A stretch of DNA of 22,080 nt from Pseudomonadota bacterium (GCA_021323815.1 JAJPKG010000421.1:1-22080); one strand, 5' to 3'. Positions 1 through 7,677 are shown, counted from the first letter of the stretch. Notes: generated from the sequence alone by a model not told the origin. Made by a program: numbers and translations.

Positions 1-417
1 ATAGTGCAAGTCTTGCGCCTCGTCGCGCACGCCGGTTTCGGCATCCACCAATGCCATGCCGACGGCCACCTGCATCAAAATGGGCCGCAGCCCGGCGTTG
101 TCGAGCAGCACCTTGTGCCAATCGCCCTGCAACGGCTCTTGATAGTCCCATTCCAGCGCAACGGCGTGACCCAGTTCGCGCGCCTCACGGGCGACAGCCC
201 ACAGCGTCGCCGCGCCGTTTGCCGCGCAAATTCCTTGCGCGATCATCTCGCGCGTGATCTGCACCATGTGCTCCTGCGTCGGCGCTCGCCCTTCGGCGCA
301 TGCCAGGCACACTTCCAGCGCCGTCTGCGTGCAGGTGCCGTTATCCACCACCCCAGTTTCCGGATCGCGCGCAAACTCCGAGATATGCCCTGCATGGGGC
401 AGCAACCATTGAGTCAT
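1..417 (-). CDS. Partial papain-like (C39-type) peptidase-like protein, N-terminal 139 residues
   Basis: An open frame runs without a stop from ATG at 417 to the left edge, so the C-terminus is missing. A strong Shine-Dalgarno (AAGGGGG, about 9 nt before ATG) supports the start. The protein begins MTQWLLPHAGHISEFA and has no signal peptide. A Cys in the motif NGTC (about residue 33) sits at the head of a predicted helix, and the visible part ends with DLHY. This resembles C39-like papain-fold peptidases, in which a Cys starts the first core helix and the catalytic His comes about 100 residues later. That His would lie just beyond the edge, so catalysis cannot be judged. The assignment is inference from motif spacing; the reading frame itself is well supported. 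The Shine-Dalgarno is buried in an inverted repeat (see 425-479). It could instead be a cell-wall amidase or phage-type lysin of the same fold. Confidence 0.7.
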   Translation of the reverse strand, partial: MTQWLLPHAGHISEFARDPETGVVDNGTCTQTALEVCLACAEGRAPTQEHMVQITREMIAQGICAANGAATLWAVAREARELGHAVALEWDYQEPLQGDWHKVLLDNAGLRPILMQVAVGMALVDAETGVRDEAQDLHY

Positions 418-424
418 GCGTGTG

Positions 425-479
425 TTCCCCCTTTCAGGGGATCACTATCGACAAGGGTTGTGTAACGCTGAAGGGGGAA
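425..479 (-). promoter_or_regulatory. Inverted repeat enclosing the ribosome binding site of the left-edge gene
   Basis: On the minus strand the leader contains TTCCCCCTTCAG (479-468), about 30 nt of loop, then CTGAAAGGGGGAA (437-425), followed 7 nt later by the ATG at 417. The arms are complementary over 12 bp with one bulged A. The second arm contains the whole Shine-Dalgarno. A second, shorter fold (TCCCC/GGGGA around TGAAA) would use the same bases. Both would hide the ribosome binding site. The pairing is seen in the sequence; a regulatory role is inferred. It may instead be a small dispersed palindromic repeat. Confidence 0.5.
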
Positions 480-507
480 TGGACGCGCGCGTATGCATTG
501 CCAGGCT

Positions 508-530
508 GCGAGGGGATTTCAGCCCCTCGC
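508..530. repeat. Perfect 8-bp hairpin, intergenic
   Basis: GCGAGGGG (508-515) and CCCCTCGC (523-530) are perfectly complementary around a 7-nt loop. Neither side has a T tract, so intrinsic termination is unlikely. It lies in the 207-bp gene-free stretch between the left-edge gene and the sedolisin gene. It looks like a short dispersed palindromic repeat, but copies elsewhere cannot be checked here. Confidence 0.45.
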
Positions 531-583
531 GGTCCTGTCGGGCAATCATCCTACCCTACACCACCTCTCAAATCGTTTGTGAT

Positions 584-615
584 CCCCCTCTCTCCGGCGC
601 TGCTGGAGAGGGGGG
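584..615. repeat. CT/GA-rich hairpin just past the sedolisin stop
   Basis: A pyrimidine-rich arm at 585-595 pairs with a purine-rich arm at 605-615 (11 pairs, one G-U on the plus strand), with a 9-nt loop GGCGCTGCT. It begins 10 bases after the sedolisin stop codon. There is no U tract on the minus-strand transcript, so it may act as a weak terminator or mRNA 3'-end protector, or be one copy of a dispersed intergenic repeat. Confidence 0.4.
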
Positions 616-624
616 TTGGGGGGC

Positions 625-2565
625 CTACGGATGCGACTCCGCGATGCCGGTGATCTGCGGGCTGCCGATGCCCGTCGCCTCGTCATAGTTCGGCGTCACC
701 GGGAAAAAGCCGTTGGTGTGCGGATTCTGGTTGACACCGGGGATGTCATGGAAGTAGGTCGCGTAGTTGTTCGACCGGCTGAAGAGATCCTGATAGAAAT
801 CCTCAGCGGCGTTGCCATAGCGCGCCCCATGGAAGCTATCCCACAGGCTGATGATGCCTGCCCACAGCGGCGACGACAGGCTGGTGCCGCCGACGCCGAA
901 CCAGCCAGCGCCAGCGCAATTGCTGTTGGTGCTGGGATTGCCCGTGCAATATTCGGCATAGGGTGTGAACTCATCGGCGTTGGCCGACACGTCCGGCGCG
1001 CCCCGGCACGGGAAGCCCGACGATAAGCTTGAGCGATACTCATTGTAGAGGCAGGATGGCGCGTGGGTGTTGAACGCGTTGTTCACCCCTGGTCCGCTCT
1101 GCCAGCCGGGACGCCCCCAGATGACGCTGTTGCCACCGCCGCCCGCGCCAAAGTTCGCGCAGTCATTCAGATGACCGGGACGGCACAGCCCCAGCGGATT
1201 CCACACCGTCTCGTGGCCAGAGGGATAAGACGGGTGCAGGTTCCCTTGCGGATCATACGTGCCGAACGACGTGCCACCCACCGAAACGACATAGGGATCG
1301 GAACTGGGATCGTCAACCGCAATGTCATTCGCGTTTGGCGTGCCGTCGAGCAGGCAGTCATAAGCGCCCTGGTCGCCGGCGGCGGCGAACATGCTCTGCC
1401 CCTGCGCGGCCATCTGGCGGAAATAATTCTCTTCAGCCAGAATCTGCGGCGTGCCGGCATCTTGCTCGCACAGTCCCCAACTGGAACTGATCGAATCGGC
1501 GAAATCATCGTTGGCGATCTGCGCGTACTCGTCGATGGCTGTGAGGCCCAGGAAATCATTCGGCGCGTTATAGACGATGATGCCGTTGATCTTCGGGGCA
1601 ACGCCGATCTGCTGCTCGATATCCGCTTCGACCTCGACATCGCCGCTGTAATCGTTCGGCGGATTGCAGATGTCACCCGTCGGGCAGCTCGGCGTCAGCG
1701 GACCGCCATCGACATTGACATCTACGATGCCCACATTCTCATGGGAACCGAAGAAGGTGTGCTCGAAAACCGCAATGTCAGAGCGCGTATAGCCCGACAG
1801 CTCGAAGACGGCCAGCGTGCGGCCCGCGCCTTGCCCCTTCGCGCCGACGGCATAGAGGCTGCTCGCGCCATACAGGCTGCTGGTCTGCGAGGGCGTCAGC
1901 CCGCTGCCACCGGGTCCCGCGCCATAATGCGGCACCGTGCGCCCCATCTGTTTGGCAGCCACATCAGTGCGGATGTAATGCGGATGCTCGCGGGCGGTGT
2001 TGTGCAGGCCCATCACGCCCGTCACCACTGAGGCCAGCGTCGCCGGGATGGAAACCGGGCGATCGTTGGTGAAGAACCGGCTGCCGCCTTTCGCAAAATC
2101 CACGATGTGGACGCGGAACAGGCTGGCGATCTGGCCGGCAGTGCCGGAAGCATGGATCAAGAACGGCGAAACAGCCTCCACGCGCAGACCGCCGCTCGTC
2201 AGAAATTGCTTCACCTGCGCGACCTGGGCGGCGCTGGGGGCAAAGCGGGCATTATATTCGCCTTTGGCCAGCCAGTGATGATACAGCGCGCTCCGCGGGT
2301 TATACAGTGCTGCCATCAGATTATTGAGGTCCGCTTCATGCTGCGGGCGCAGCACAAGGGCAATGGCCATCTGCGCTGATGCAGGATGGTTGCCGAGTGT
2401 TTGGCCGCCCGCCGGCACTCCGCTGAACTGATCCGGCAAAATGACCGTCGCGGGAGCCGAAGCAGCTTGCGAGCGGTAGAGAAAAACACCGCCTAACGCG
2501 GCTATCACGACGAGCGCGACGGCAACGACGCCGATGACTCGCCGGGGTAGGGAGAATGTGTGCAT
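625..2565 (-). CDS. Sedolisin (S53) serine-carboxyl peptidase, pro-kumamolisin type
   Basis: A secreted acid-active endopeptidase made as a zymogen. I use the ATG at 2565 (646 aa); a TTG 13 codons upstream is possible but has no better ribosome site. An N-terminal hydrophobic segment (about residues 8-29) acts as signal peptide or anchor. A pro-kumamolisin activation domain follows (about 45-200), then the catalytic domain (about 220-646). The S53 triad is visible: Glu311 and Asp315 in EVEAD, oxyanion Asp398 in AAAGD, and Ser562 in GGTSLSSP. The C-terminal calcium site is represented by HDIPGV and YDEATGIGSP. All key residues are present, so the enzyme is probably active. The 5' region holds two tandem dyads (2622-2679). 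It is transcribed in the same direction as the GH39-like gene upstream, but a strong terminator separates them, so it is probably its own unit. The family call is confident; the substrate is unknown. Confidence 0.95.
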   Translation of the reverse strand: MHTFSLPRRVIGVVAVALVVIAALGGVFLYRSQAASAPATVILPDQFSGVPAGGQTLGNHPASAQMAIALVLRPQHEADLNNLMAALYNPRSALYHHWLAKGEYNARFAPSAAQVAQVKQFLTSGGLRVEAVSPFLIHASGTAGQIASLFRVHIVDFAKGGSRFFTNDRPVSIPATLASVVTGVMGLHNTAREHPHYIRTDVAAKQMGRTVPHYGAGPGGSGLTPSQTSSLYGASSLYAVGAKGQGAGRTLAVFELSGYTRSDIAVFEHTFFGSHENVGIVDVNVDGGPLTPSCPTGDICNPPNDYSGDVEVEADIEQQIGVAPKINGIIVYNAPNDFLGLTAIDEYAQIANDDFADSISSSWGLCEQDAGTPQILAEENYFRQMAAQGQSMFAAAGDQGAYDCLLDGTPNANDIAVDDPSSDPYVVSVGGTSFGTYDPQGNLHPSYPSGHETVWNPLGLCRPGHLNDCANFGAGGGGNSVIWGRPGWQSGPGVNNAFNTHAPSCLYNEYRSSLSSGFPCRGAPDVSANADEFTPYAEYCTGNPSTNSNCAGAGWFGVGGTSLSSPLWAGIISLWDSFHGARYGNAAEDFYQDLFSRSNNYATYFHDIPGVNQNPHTNGFFPVTPNYDEATGIGSPQITGIAESHP

Positions 2566-2621
2566 AGTGGCCGAGATCTCAACTTTCTGCAAACAATGTC
2601 TCAACTGAGACGCGCCCCTGA

Positions 2622-2679
2622 TGAGCGGGATCGCGCTGGCTTTCCCCGCTCAAACATTGAAGCGGATTTTCCCGCTTCA
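2622..2679 (-). promoter_or_regulatory. Two tandem 8-bp dyads upstream of the sedolisin gene
   Basis: TGAGCGGG (2622-2629) pairs with CCCGCTCA (2645-2652), and TGAAGCGG (2658-2665) pairs with CCGCTTCA (2672-2679). Both repeats are perfect, and the four half-sites share a TGA-GCGG-like core. They lie 57-114 bp before the sedolisin ATG. They could be operators for one regulator or leader hairpins. The repeats are seen directly; function is inferred. Confidence 0.4.
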
Positions 2680-2725
2680 TGCTATACAACGCTGGACAGC
2701 GCGAAAAGGAACTTGCGGCGTGCAG

Positions 2726-2768
2726 AAAAAACACGGGCGAGAACAACAATCGCTCTTGCCCGTGTTTT
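2726..2768 (-). terminator. Intrinsic terminator of the GH39-like gene
   Basis: On the minus strand, AAAACACGGGC pairs with GCCCGTGTTTT and the stem continues inward to about 15 pairs (one mismatch on this strand) with a loop of about 11 nt. It is followed directly by six T residues. It starts 16 nt after the stop codon at 2784, which is textbook placement for ending the GH39-like transcript before the sedolisin leader. Confidence 0.85.
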
Positions 2769-2783
2769 CGCCGCGCAGGCACT

Positions 2784-4343
2784 TCAATTGACTGGAATCT
2801 CGATATCCGTCGCGCTATAGCCTGGCACGTAATCTGAGATGAGCGCCTGCCGCGATTGGACGATCATATTCGTGTTGAATGGCAGTGGGTCCGTGTTGGC
2901 AGGCGTGGCGGCGCTGAACAGCCAGGTCTTGGCCGGCGCTCGTGGGGGAATCCACAGGCCGTGTAAGGTGTTTTGGAAGAGCAGGCAGACGTTTTGCCCA
3001 ACGCCATAGCCGTTCACGTCGCCGGGATGCTGCACCGCAATATTGCCCACCAGCACGTGGATGGTGCGATGGTTTGGCGCGAGCGCCGCCACGATTTTGA
3101 GGCCGCTGTTGTTATACTGGATGGGCAACAGCGTGGAGCCAGCTGGAAACGTTTGGCCGATGAGCCGGAACAGGTAGTACGAGTTGTGAATGTCGGCGGT
3201 GTCACGATCCATCAGCCCGCCGGGCGCGATGTCGATCAGCGGGAACTGATCATACTGGCCCAGATGCCAATAAGCGGCGATGTAAAAGCTGTTGACGATG
3301 AAGGCATAGGTGATGCGCGAATTATCGCGCGGGTCCACCGGCAAGCGCGAGCTTTCGCTCCAGCCGGCTTCATCCAGCCAGATCGGCGCGCCGTGACCGT
3401 GATTTGCCTGACCGGCAATCGGCCCCAGGTTGTCGATGGCGGCGGGCAACCGCGAATTCAGCGTGTTCAGCACGTCCGCATCGGGATCGGTCACGTAGCC
3501 GGTGGGATACATGTGAAACGAGATGAAGGCCAATGGCTCGTTCAGATTTTGCACGAACGGCGCAATATAATTTGACCAGGCGGTGGGCGTGTGGCCGTTG
3601 ATCGCTGGGCCACCGACAATGATGGTGGGATCCACCGCGCGCATGGCGGCAACAACGGTGTTGAACAGCCGCGCGAAGCTGACGGGATCTAAAAACTGCG
3701 CGGTTTTATCGGGCACCGGAACGGGCAGTTCGCCGCTGGAACTCGGCTCGTTCCAGATCTCCCACGTGTGGACCCAGCCATAGTGGCCCGACTTGTGATA
3801 GACGCCCTTTTCGTCGGTGAAACCGCCCTTGTTATACCAACCGACCAGGCGAGCCAGATAGGCCGCGTATTCATGGAAGGTACCGTCACGCAGCTTGCCA
3901 TAGGCGTTGAACATCCAGGGCGGCGCGGTGCGCACGTTCAAAATGTATGAGGTGTGCTGTGCGCGCAGATTGGCAATGGCCGTGTCGGGCCGCGTGAAGT
4001 CCCACACATATTCTTGTGATTCCGGCAGCGAGGTGATGCCATGAAAGCCGAAATGTAGGCGCACCAGCGGTGGCTGCCAGAGCGCGAGGGCGTGGAGTGC
4101 CGCGTTGGCCCCGCTATATTGCGAGGGCATCAAATACGTTGCGGCGTCCACGGTTGTGCTCACGTTGGGATAGAGCGGCGAACCGTTCGGCCCAACTTGG
4201 ATCGTCACCTGGGTGGCATTCGACATGGAACAATGAACGGCAGGCGTCCCAATGCCGGGGGCCGCCCCGATTTTGACGGCGATGCCCAGCGTCGTAAGCA
4301 CCAGGGTGAACAGGATGAATCCGATGATATAGCGCTTCACCAT
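2784..4343 (-). CDS. Secreted GH39-like (clan GH-A) glycoside hydrolase
   Basis: A predicted exported TIM-barrel glycosidase of 519 aa. I chose the ATG at 4343 because CGGAG lies 7 nt upstream; the ATG at 4361 (6 codons earlier, AGGG upstream) is an alternative. Residues 1-28 form a signal peptide or anchor (MVKRYIIGFILFTLVLTTLG). The barrel spans about 75-420. Glu199 in WEIWNEP matches the clan A acid/base (NEP) motif, and Glu325 in IWLDEAGW fits the nucleophile on strand 7. A conserved FISFHMYP stretch lies between them. A beta-rich tail (about 420-519) completes the usual GH39 architecture. The substrate is not deducible; xylosidase, iduronidase and polysaccharide-synthesis glycosidases all use this fold. 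Upstream, a TTTACA/TATAGT promoter carries an overlapping dyad (4450-4480). Downstream is a strong terminator. Family at the clan level is confident, GH39 itself less so. Confidence 0.85.
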   Translation of the reverse strand: MVKRYIIGFILFTLVLTTLGIAVKIGAAPGIGTPAVHCSMSNATQVTIQVGPNGSPLYPNVSTTVDAATYLMPSQYSGANAALHALALWQPPLVRLHFGFHGITSLPESQEYVWDFTRPDTAIANLRAQHTSYILNVRTAPPWMFNAYGKLRDGTFHEYAAYLARLVGWYNKGGFTDEKGVYHKSGHYGWVHTWEIWNEPSSSGELPVPVPDKTAQFLDPVSFARLFNTVVAAMRAVDPTIIVGGPAINGHTPTAWSNYIAPFVQNLNEPLAFISFHMYPTGYVTDPDADVLNTLNSRLPAAIDNLGPIAGQANHGHGAPIWLDEAGWSESSRLPVDPRDNSRITYAFIVNSFYIAAYWHLGQYDQFPLIDIAPGGLMDRDTADIHNSYYLFRLIGQTFPAGSTLLPIQYNNSGLKIVAALAPNHRTIHVLVGNIAVQHPGDVNGYGVGQNVCLLFQNTLHGLWIPPRAPAKTWLFSAATPANTDPLPFNTNMIVQSRQALISDYVPGYSATDIEIPVN

Positions 4344-4449
4344 ATGAAATCTCCGGGCCATAATCCAGTCCCTATCACTCGCTGAGGATGTCAACAGCCT
4401 GATGGCAGGAAATCGCAAGGCAGCTTTATTCCCTGCTCCTCGCGCCAGC

Positions 4450-4480
4450 CCCACTATAGCAGATAGTGGGAGAATGTAAA
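4450..4480 (-). promoter_or_regulatory. Promoter with overlapping 8-bp operator-like dyad for the GH39-like gene
   Basis: On the minus strand a -35 TTTACA (4480-4475), 16-bp spacer and -10 TATAGT (4458-4453) are visible. CCCACTAT (4450-4457) and ATAGTGGG (4463-4470) form a perfect dyad with a 5-nt centre that covers the -10 and part of the spacer. That is typical repressor geometry. The start codon lies about 105 bp downstream. Confidence 0.5.
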
Positions 4481-4574
4481 GGGGAAATTATTGTGTAGCC
4501 CTGTTGAGGGCAAGCCGCTTTCAGCTTCGCGGGTGTGTCATAATAAACTCAGAGAAAAAGAAGGAGCACCGGGG

Positions 4575-5795
4575 ATGGCCAGCCAAGAGATCGAGTTGCA
4601 TGGGCATATCATTGATTCGCTGATTTTGCCGCGCATCTGGGATACGATTATGCGCCAGGGGGCAACGTTTCAGGTGCGCGAGATGCGCGTGGGGCAGAGC
4701 GCCAACGAGCCGAGCTACGCGCGCATGACCATCGCCGCGCCCACCAGCGATGCGCTGGCCGCGCTGCTGGGCGACCTAGAACGCCTGGGCGCGGAAGTGG
4801 TCGGCACTTCTGAAGCACGCACTGAGCCGGTGACACAGCCGGGCGTGCTGCCGGATGATTTTTACGCCACCACCAATCTGCCGACCGAAGTGCGCATCAA
4901 CGACACCTGGGTGCCGGTGGAAGATATCGAGATGGACGTGGCCATCGTCATTGACCGCGCGCAGCCGCGCGCCTGGTGCGTGCCCATGCATCAGGTGCAA
5001 CCGGGGCAAGAAGTGGTCGTGGGCAATGACGGCATTCGCGTGCATCCCCTGGAACGCACCCGCGCCACCGAAGACGTCTTCAGTTTCATGCAAAACTCGG
5101 TCAGTTCCGAGCGCTCAAAGGGGCTGATCATCCAAGATATCGCCCGCGAGATGCGCGCCACCCGCCAGCGCGGCGGCAAAATCGTATTCGTGCTGGGGCC
5201 GGCGGTGGTCCATACGGGGGCGCGGCGCTTCGTGGCGGAACTCATCCGCATGGGCTATGTGCAGGTGATCTTCGGCGGCAACGCGGTGGCGGCGCACGAC
5301 TGCGAGGCCGCGTTGTTCGGCACATCGCTGGGCGTCGATCTGCAAACGGGCGATCCCGTGCAGGACGGCCACCGCAACCACCTGCGCGCCATCAACACTG
5401 TGCGCCGGCTGGGATCGCTGCGGGCGGCGGTGGAATCCGGCACAGTGCGCGAGGGCATCATCGCTGAGGCGATTCGGCACAATGTGGAACTGGTGCTGGC
5501 CGGCTCCGTGCGCGATGACGGACCAATCCCCGATGTCATCACCGATATGATCCAAGCGCAAGAGCGGATGCGCGAGGCAGCACGTGGCGCGCAGGTGGTG
5601 CTGATGCTCGCGTCCATGCTTCACGCCATCGCCACCGGCAATCTGCTGCCCGCCACCGTCCACACCGTTGTGGTGGATATCAACCCCGCCGTCGTCACCA
5701 AACTGGCGGATCGCGGCACGACCCAAGCCGTCGGCCTCGTCACCGACACCGAACTTTTCCTGCGCGAACTGGTGGAGGATTTGAAAACAGACTGA
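4575..5795 (+). CDS. TIGR00300 / LOR-SDH domain protein, ornithine cyclodeaminase-like
   Basis: Start ATG 4575 has AAGGAG 8 nt upstream, giving 406 aa; a longer in-frame extension upstream is not needed. The N-terminal part (about 1-100) resembles the LOR/SDH conserved region (IELHGHIIDSLILPRIWD). The C-terminal part (about 195-406) is a Rossmann-like NAD-binding region with KIVFVLGPAVVHTGARRF, GGNAVAAHD and a FGTSLGVDLQTG stretch that are hallmarks of TIGR00300. Known members include the archaeal ornithine cyclodeaminase and the C-terminal half of cyanobacterial AgrE/ArgZ, which convert ornithine to proline and ammonia. By homology this is probably a stand-alone cytosolic enzyme of ornithine or proline metabolism. 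It is unrelated in sequence to the second ornithine cyclodeaminase-type gene at 9742-10644. Transcribed divergently from the GH39-like gene. Family confident; reaction inferred. Confidence 0.88.
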   Translation: MASQEIELHGHIIDSLILPRIWDTIMRQGATFQVREMRVGQSANEPSYARMTIAAPTSDALAALLGDLERLGAEVVGTSEARTEPVTQPGVLPDDFYATTNLPTEVRINDTWVPVEDIEMDVAIVIDRAQPRAWCVPMHQVQPGQEVVVGNDGIRVHPLERTRATEDVFSFMQNSVSSERSKGLIIQDIAREMRATRQRGGKIVFVLGPAVVHTGARRFVAELIRMGYVQVIFGGNAVAAHDCEAALFGTSLGVDLQTGDPVQDGHRNHLRAINTVRRLGSLRAAVESGTVREGIIAEAIRHNVELVLAGSVRDDGPIPDVITDMIQAQERMREAARGAQVVLMLASMLHAIATGNLLPATVHTVVVDINPAVVTKLADRGTTQAVGLVTDTELFLRELVEDLKTD

Positions 5796-5951
5796 TCACC
5801 ACTGCTCAACAGACGGCCCGCCTATGCGACTGAAATGAGCATCGCGTGTCGCCAGCGTCAGGTTATGCTGCCTTGATTGGGATTGTAGCTGGTTTATGCG
5901 CTGAATGATTGCTGCATTCCGGCGAAATACCTCAACGATGATGGTAGCCAT
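5796..5951 (-). pseudogene. Remnant of a VapC-like PIN-domain toxin (51 codons)
   Basis: A 51-codon frame starts at ATG 5951 with GAGG 6 nt upstream and ends immediately after the stop of the TIGR00300 gene. The last 25 or so residues (HNLTLATRDAHFSRI to the terminal EQW) closely match the C-terminus of VapC-type PIN ribonucleases. The usual PIN protein is about 130 aa, begins with a DTN motif and has central acidic residues; these are missing. Only the distal Asp of the TRDAHF motif remains, so nuclease activity is not expected. No antitoxin frame is visible beside it. It keeps a -10 element and two operator-like boxes (5977-6004). It is most simply an internally deleted toxin gene. The PIN assignment rests on a short C-terminal match and is moderately sure. 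Confidence 0.5.
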
Positions 5952-5976
5952 GGAACACCTCGCATATGCATTTGCT

Positions 5977-6004
5977 CAGATCTTCTTGTAGTATAGCAGA
6001 TCTG
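5977..6004 (-). promoter_or_regulatory. Promoter flanked by two CAGATCT boxes, toxin remnant
   Basis: A minus-strand -10 TATACT (5995-5990) sits between two AGATCT palindromes at 5978-5983 and 5998-6003, each preceded by C. Their centres are 20 bp apart, about two helical turns. The arrangement resembles autoregulated toxin-antitoxin operators. The -35 is weak. The -10 to ATG distance (about 39 nt) fits a normal leader with its own ribosome site. Confidence 0.4.
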
Positions 6005-6040
6005 TTGATGCGGCGAAAGCGGACGCTGCCGGGAGCGTGG

Positions 6041-6046
6041 TACACT
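6041..6046 (+). promoter_or_regulatory. -10 element implying a leaderless aroK-aroB mRNA
   Basis: TACACT lies 7 nt before the ATG at 6054, and no Shine-Dalgarno is present in the intervening AACCGTT. Transcription starting about 7 nt past the -10 would begin at or next to the start codon. The same hexamer is the lexA -10 (21274-21279). No good -35 is seen. Confidence 0.4.
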
Positions 6047-6053
6047 AACCGTT

Positions 6054-7673
6054 ATGAAGCAGCGCATATTTTTGGTGGGGCTAACGGGCAGCGGCAAGAC
6101 GACCACTGCGCCGCTGGTCGCCGCCCGGCTGGGCTGGCCCTGGGTGGACCTCGACCATCTGATCGAAGAACGCGCCGGCGAGACCATCCCGCAGATGTTC
6201 GCGCGTAGCGTGGGGGAATTTCGCCGCATGGAAGCCGCATTGCTGGCGGAAGTGGCGGCGCGGGAGCCGGTGGTGGTGGCAACCGGTGGTGGCGCGGTGC
6301 TGGATGACGCGAACCGCGAACTGATGCATGCTGCCGGAACGATGGTGGCACTGGAGGTCACGGCTGAAACGGCCATCCAGCGGGTGAAGGCGCGCGGCCC
6401 ATTTCCGCCGCTGTTGGCAGGCGGCGATGCCGAGGGCCGCTGGCGGCGCATGCGCGAGGAACGCGCCCCCTATTATGCCGAGGCGGATTTCATCATCGAC
6501 GCGAACGATCCCGACCCGCAGCGCGTGGCGGATCGTGTGCTGGCAGGCATGGCCGCGCGCGGGCACATCACCGCGCAGGTCGCGCCGGAAATCATCCCCG
6601 TGCCGCTGCCGCAAACGCCCTATGAGATCTCCGTCGCGTGGGGTGCTTTGGGGCGGCTGGCAGAGCAGATCGCCGCGCTGGGCCTGCCACAACGTCTGAC
6701 CATCATCACCGACACCACCGTTGCAGATTTGTTCTTGCCGGGTGTGCTGGCACAGATGCAGGGCGCGGGCATGGCGGCGCAGGTCATCACTGTGCCGGCG
6801 GGCGAGGCCAGCAAAAGCGTGGAGCAATTGAGCGCGATCTATGACGAGTTGATCGCAGCGCGGCACGAGCGCGGGGAGGGCATCATCGCGCTGGGGGGCG
6901 GTGTGGTGGGCGATCTGGCGGGCTATGCGGCGGCGACCTATCTGCGCGGGGTGCCGCTCATTCACGTGCCGACAACGCTGCTGGCCCAGGTAGATTCCAG
7001 CATCGGCGGCAAGACCGGCATCAATCATCCAATGGCGAAAAATGCCATCGGCGCATTCTATCAGCCGCGCGCCGTCATCATCGACCCCGCCGCGCTGTTG
7101 TCGCTGGATGATCGGTTGCTCCGCGAGGGTTGGGGCGAGATCATCAAATATGCCGCCGCGCTGGATGCTGAACTGTTTGAGCACCTAGAAGCGCGCGCAG
7201 GAACTATCCTCAGCCGCGCGCCGGAATGGCTGACGTCGATTATCGCCCGCTGCGCTCGCCTGAAAGCGGAGATCGTGAGCCGGGACGAACGCGAAGCCGG
7301 TCCGCGCATGCTGCTGAACTATGGTCACACCATCGGCCACGCCCTGGAAGCACTCACCGGCTATGGCACCTTGCTGCACGGCGAGGCGGTTTTCCTGGGG
7401 ATGGCCGCCGAAGCGCGCATCGCCGGGCGGCTGGGCATGATTCCAGCCGAATTGGTCGCTCGCCAGGATGCCCTCAGCCGCGCCGCCGGCTCGCCCCAAG
7501 CGATCCCGCCCCTCGCGCCGGAAGCGATCCTGGAAGCAACGCGGGTGGATAAAAAGACACGTGGTGGGCGCGTGCGCTGGGTGCTGCCCACCGGCATCGG
7601 CGCGGCCACCACCCGCTCCGACGTGCCGGACGAGCTGGTGATCGATGTGCTGCGCGCCTGGCAAGCGTTGTGA
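6054..7673 (+). CDS. aroKB: Fused shikimate kinase / 3-dehydroquinate synthase
   Basis: A 539-aa two-domain enzyme of aromatic amino acid synthesis. Residues 1 to about 170 are shikimate kinase (step 5, ATP-dependent 3-phosphorylation): P-loop GLTGSGKT at 9-16, DLDHLIEERAG, GEFRRMEA and TGGGAV for shikimate binding, and a lid containing an Arg-rich segment. Residues about 185-539 are 3-dehydroquinate synthase (step 2, DAHP to dehydroquinate, NAD and divalent metal): GGGVVGDLAGY, HVPTTLLAQVDSSIGGKTG, and metal ligands Glu in GWGEIIKY and His in NYGHTIGHA and LHGEAV. All catalytic motifs are intact in both halves. AroK-AroB fusions are known from some deep-branching bacteria such as Thermotoga, and the arrangement couples two non-consecutive steps. 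No other shikimate gene is adjacent. The transcript looks leaderless. Its stop lies 4 bp from the convergent lipoprotein stop. Confidence 0.97.
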   Translation: MKQRIFLVGLTGSGKTTTAPLVAARLGWPWVDLDHLIEERAGETIPQMFARSVGEFRRMEAALLAEVAAREPVVVATGGGAVLDDANRELMHAAGTMVALEVTAETAIQRVKARGPFPPLLAGGDAEGRWRRMREERAPYYAEADFIIDANDPDPQRVADRVLAGMAARGHITAQVAPEIIPVPLPQTPYEISVAWGALGRLAEQIAALGLPQRLTIITDTTVADLFLPGVLAQMQGAGMAAQVITVPAGEASKSVEQLSAIYDELIAARHERGEGIIALGGGVVGDLAGYAAATYLRGVPLIHVPTTLLAQVDSSIGGKTGINHPMAKNAIGAFYQPRAVIIDPAALLSLDDRLLREGWGEIIKYAAALDAELFEHLEARAGTILSRAPEWLTSIIARCARLKAEIVSRDEREAGPRMLLNYGHTIGHALEALTGYGTLLHGEAVFLGMAAEARIAGRLGMIPAELVARQDALSRAAGSPQAIPPLAPEAILEATRVDKKTRGGRVRWVLPTGIGAATTRSDVPDELVIDVLRAWQAL

Positions 7674-7677
7674 GGGG

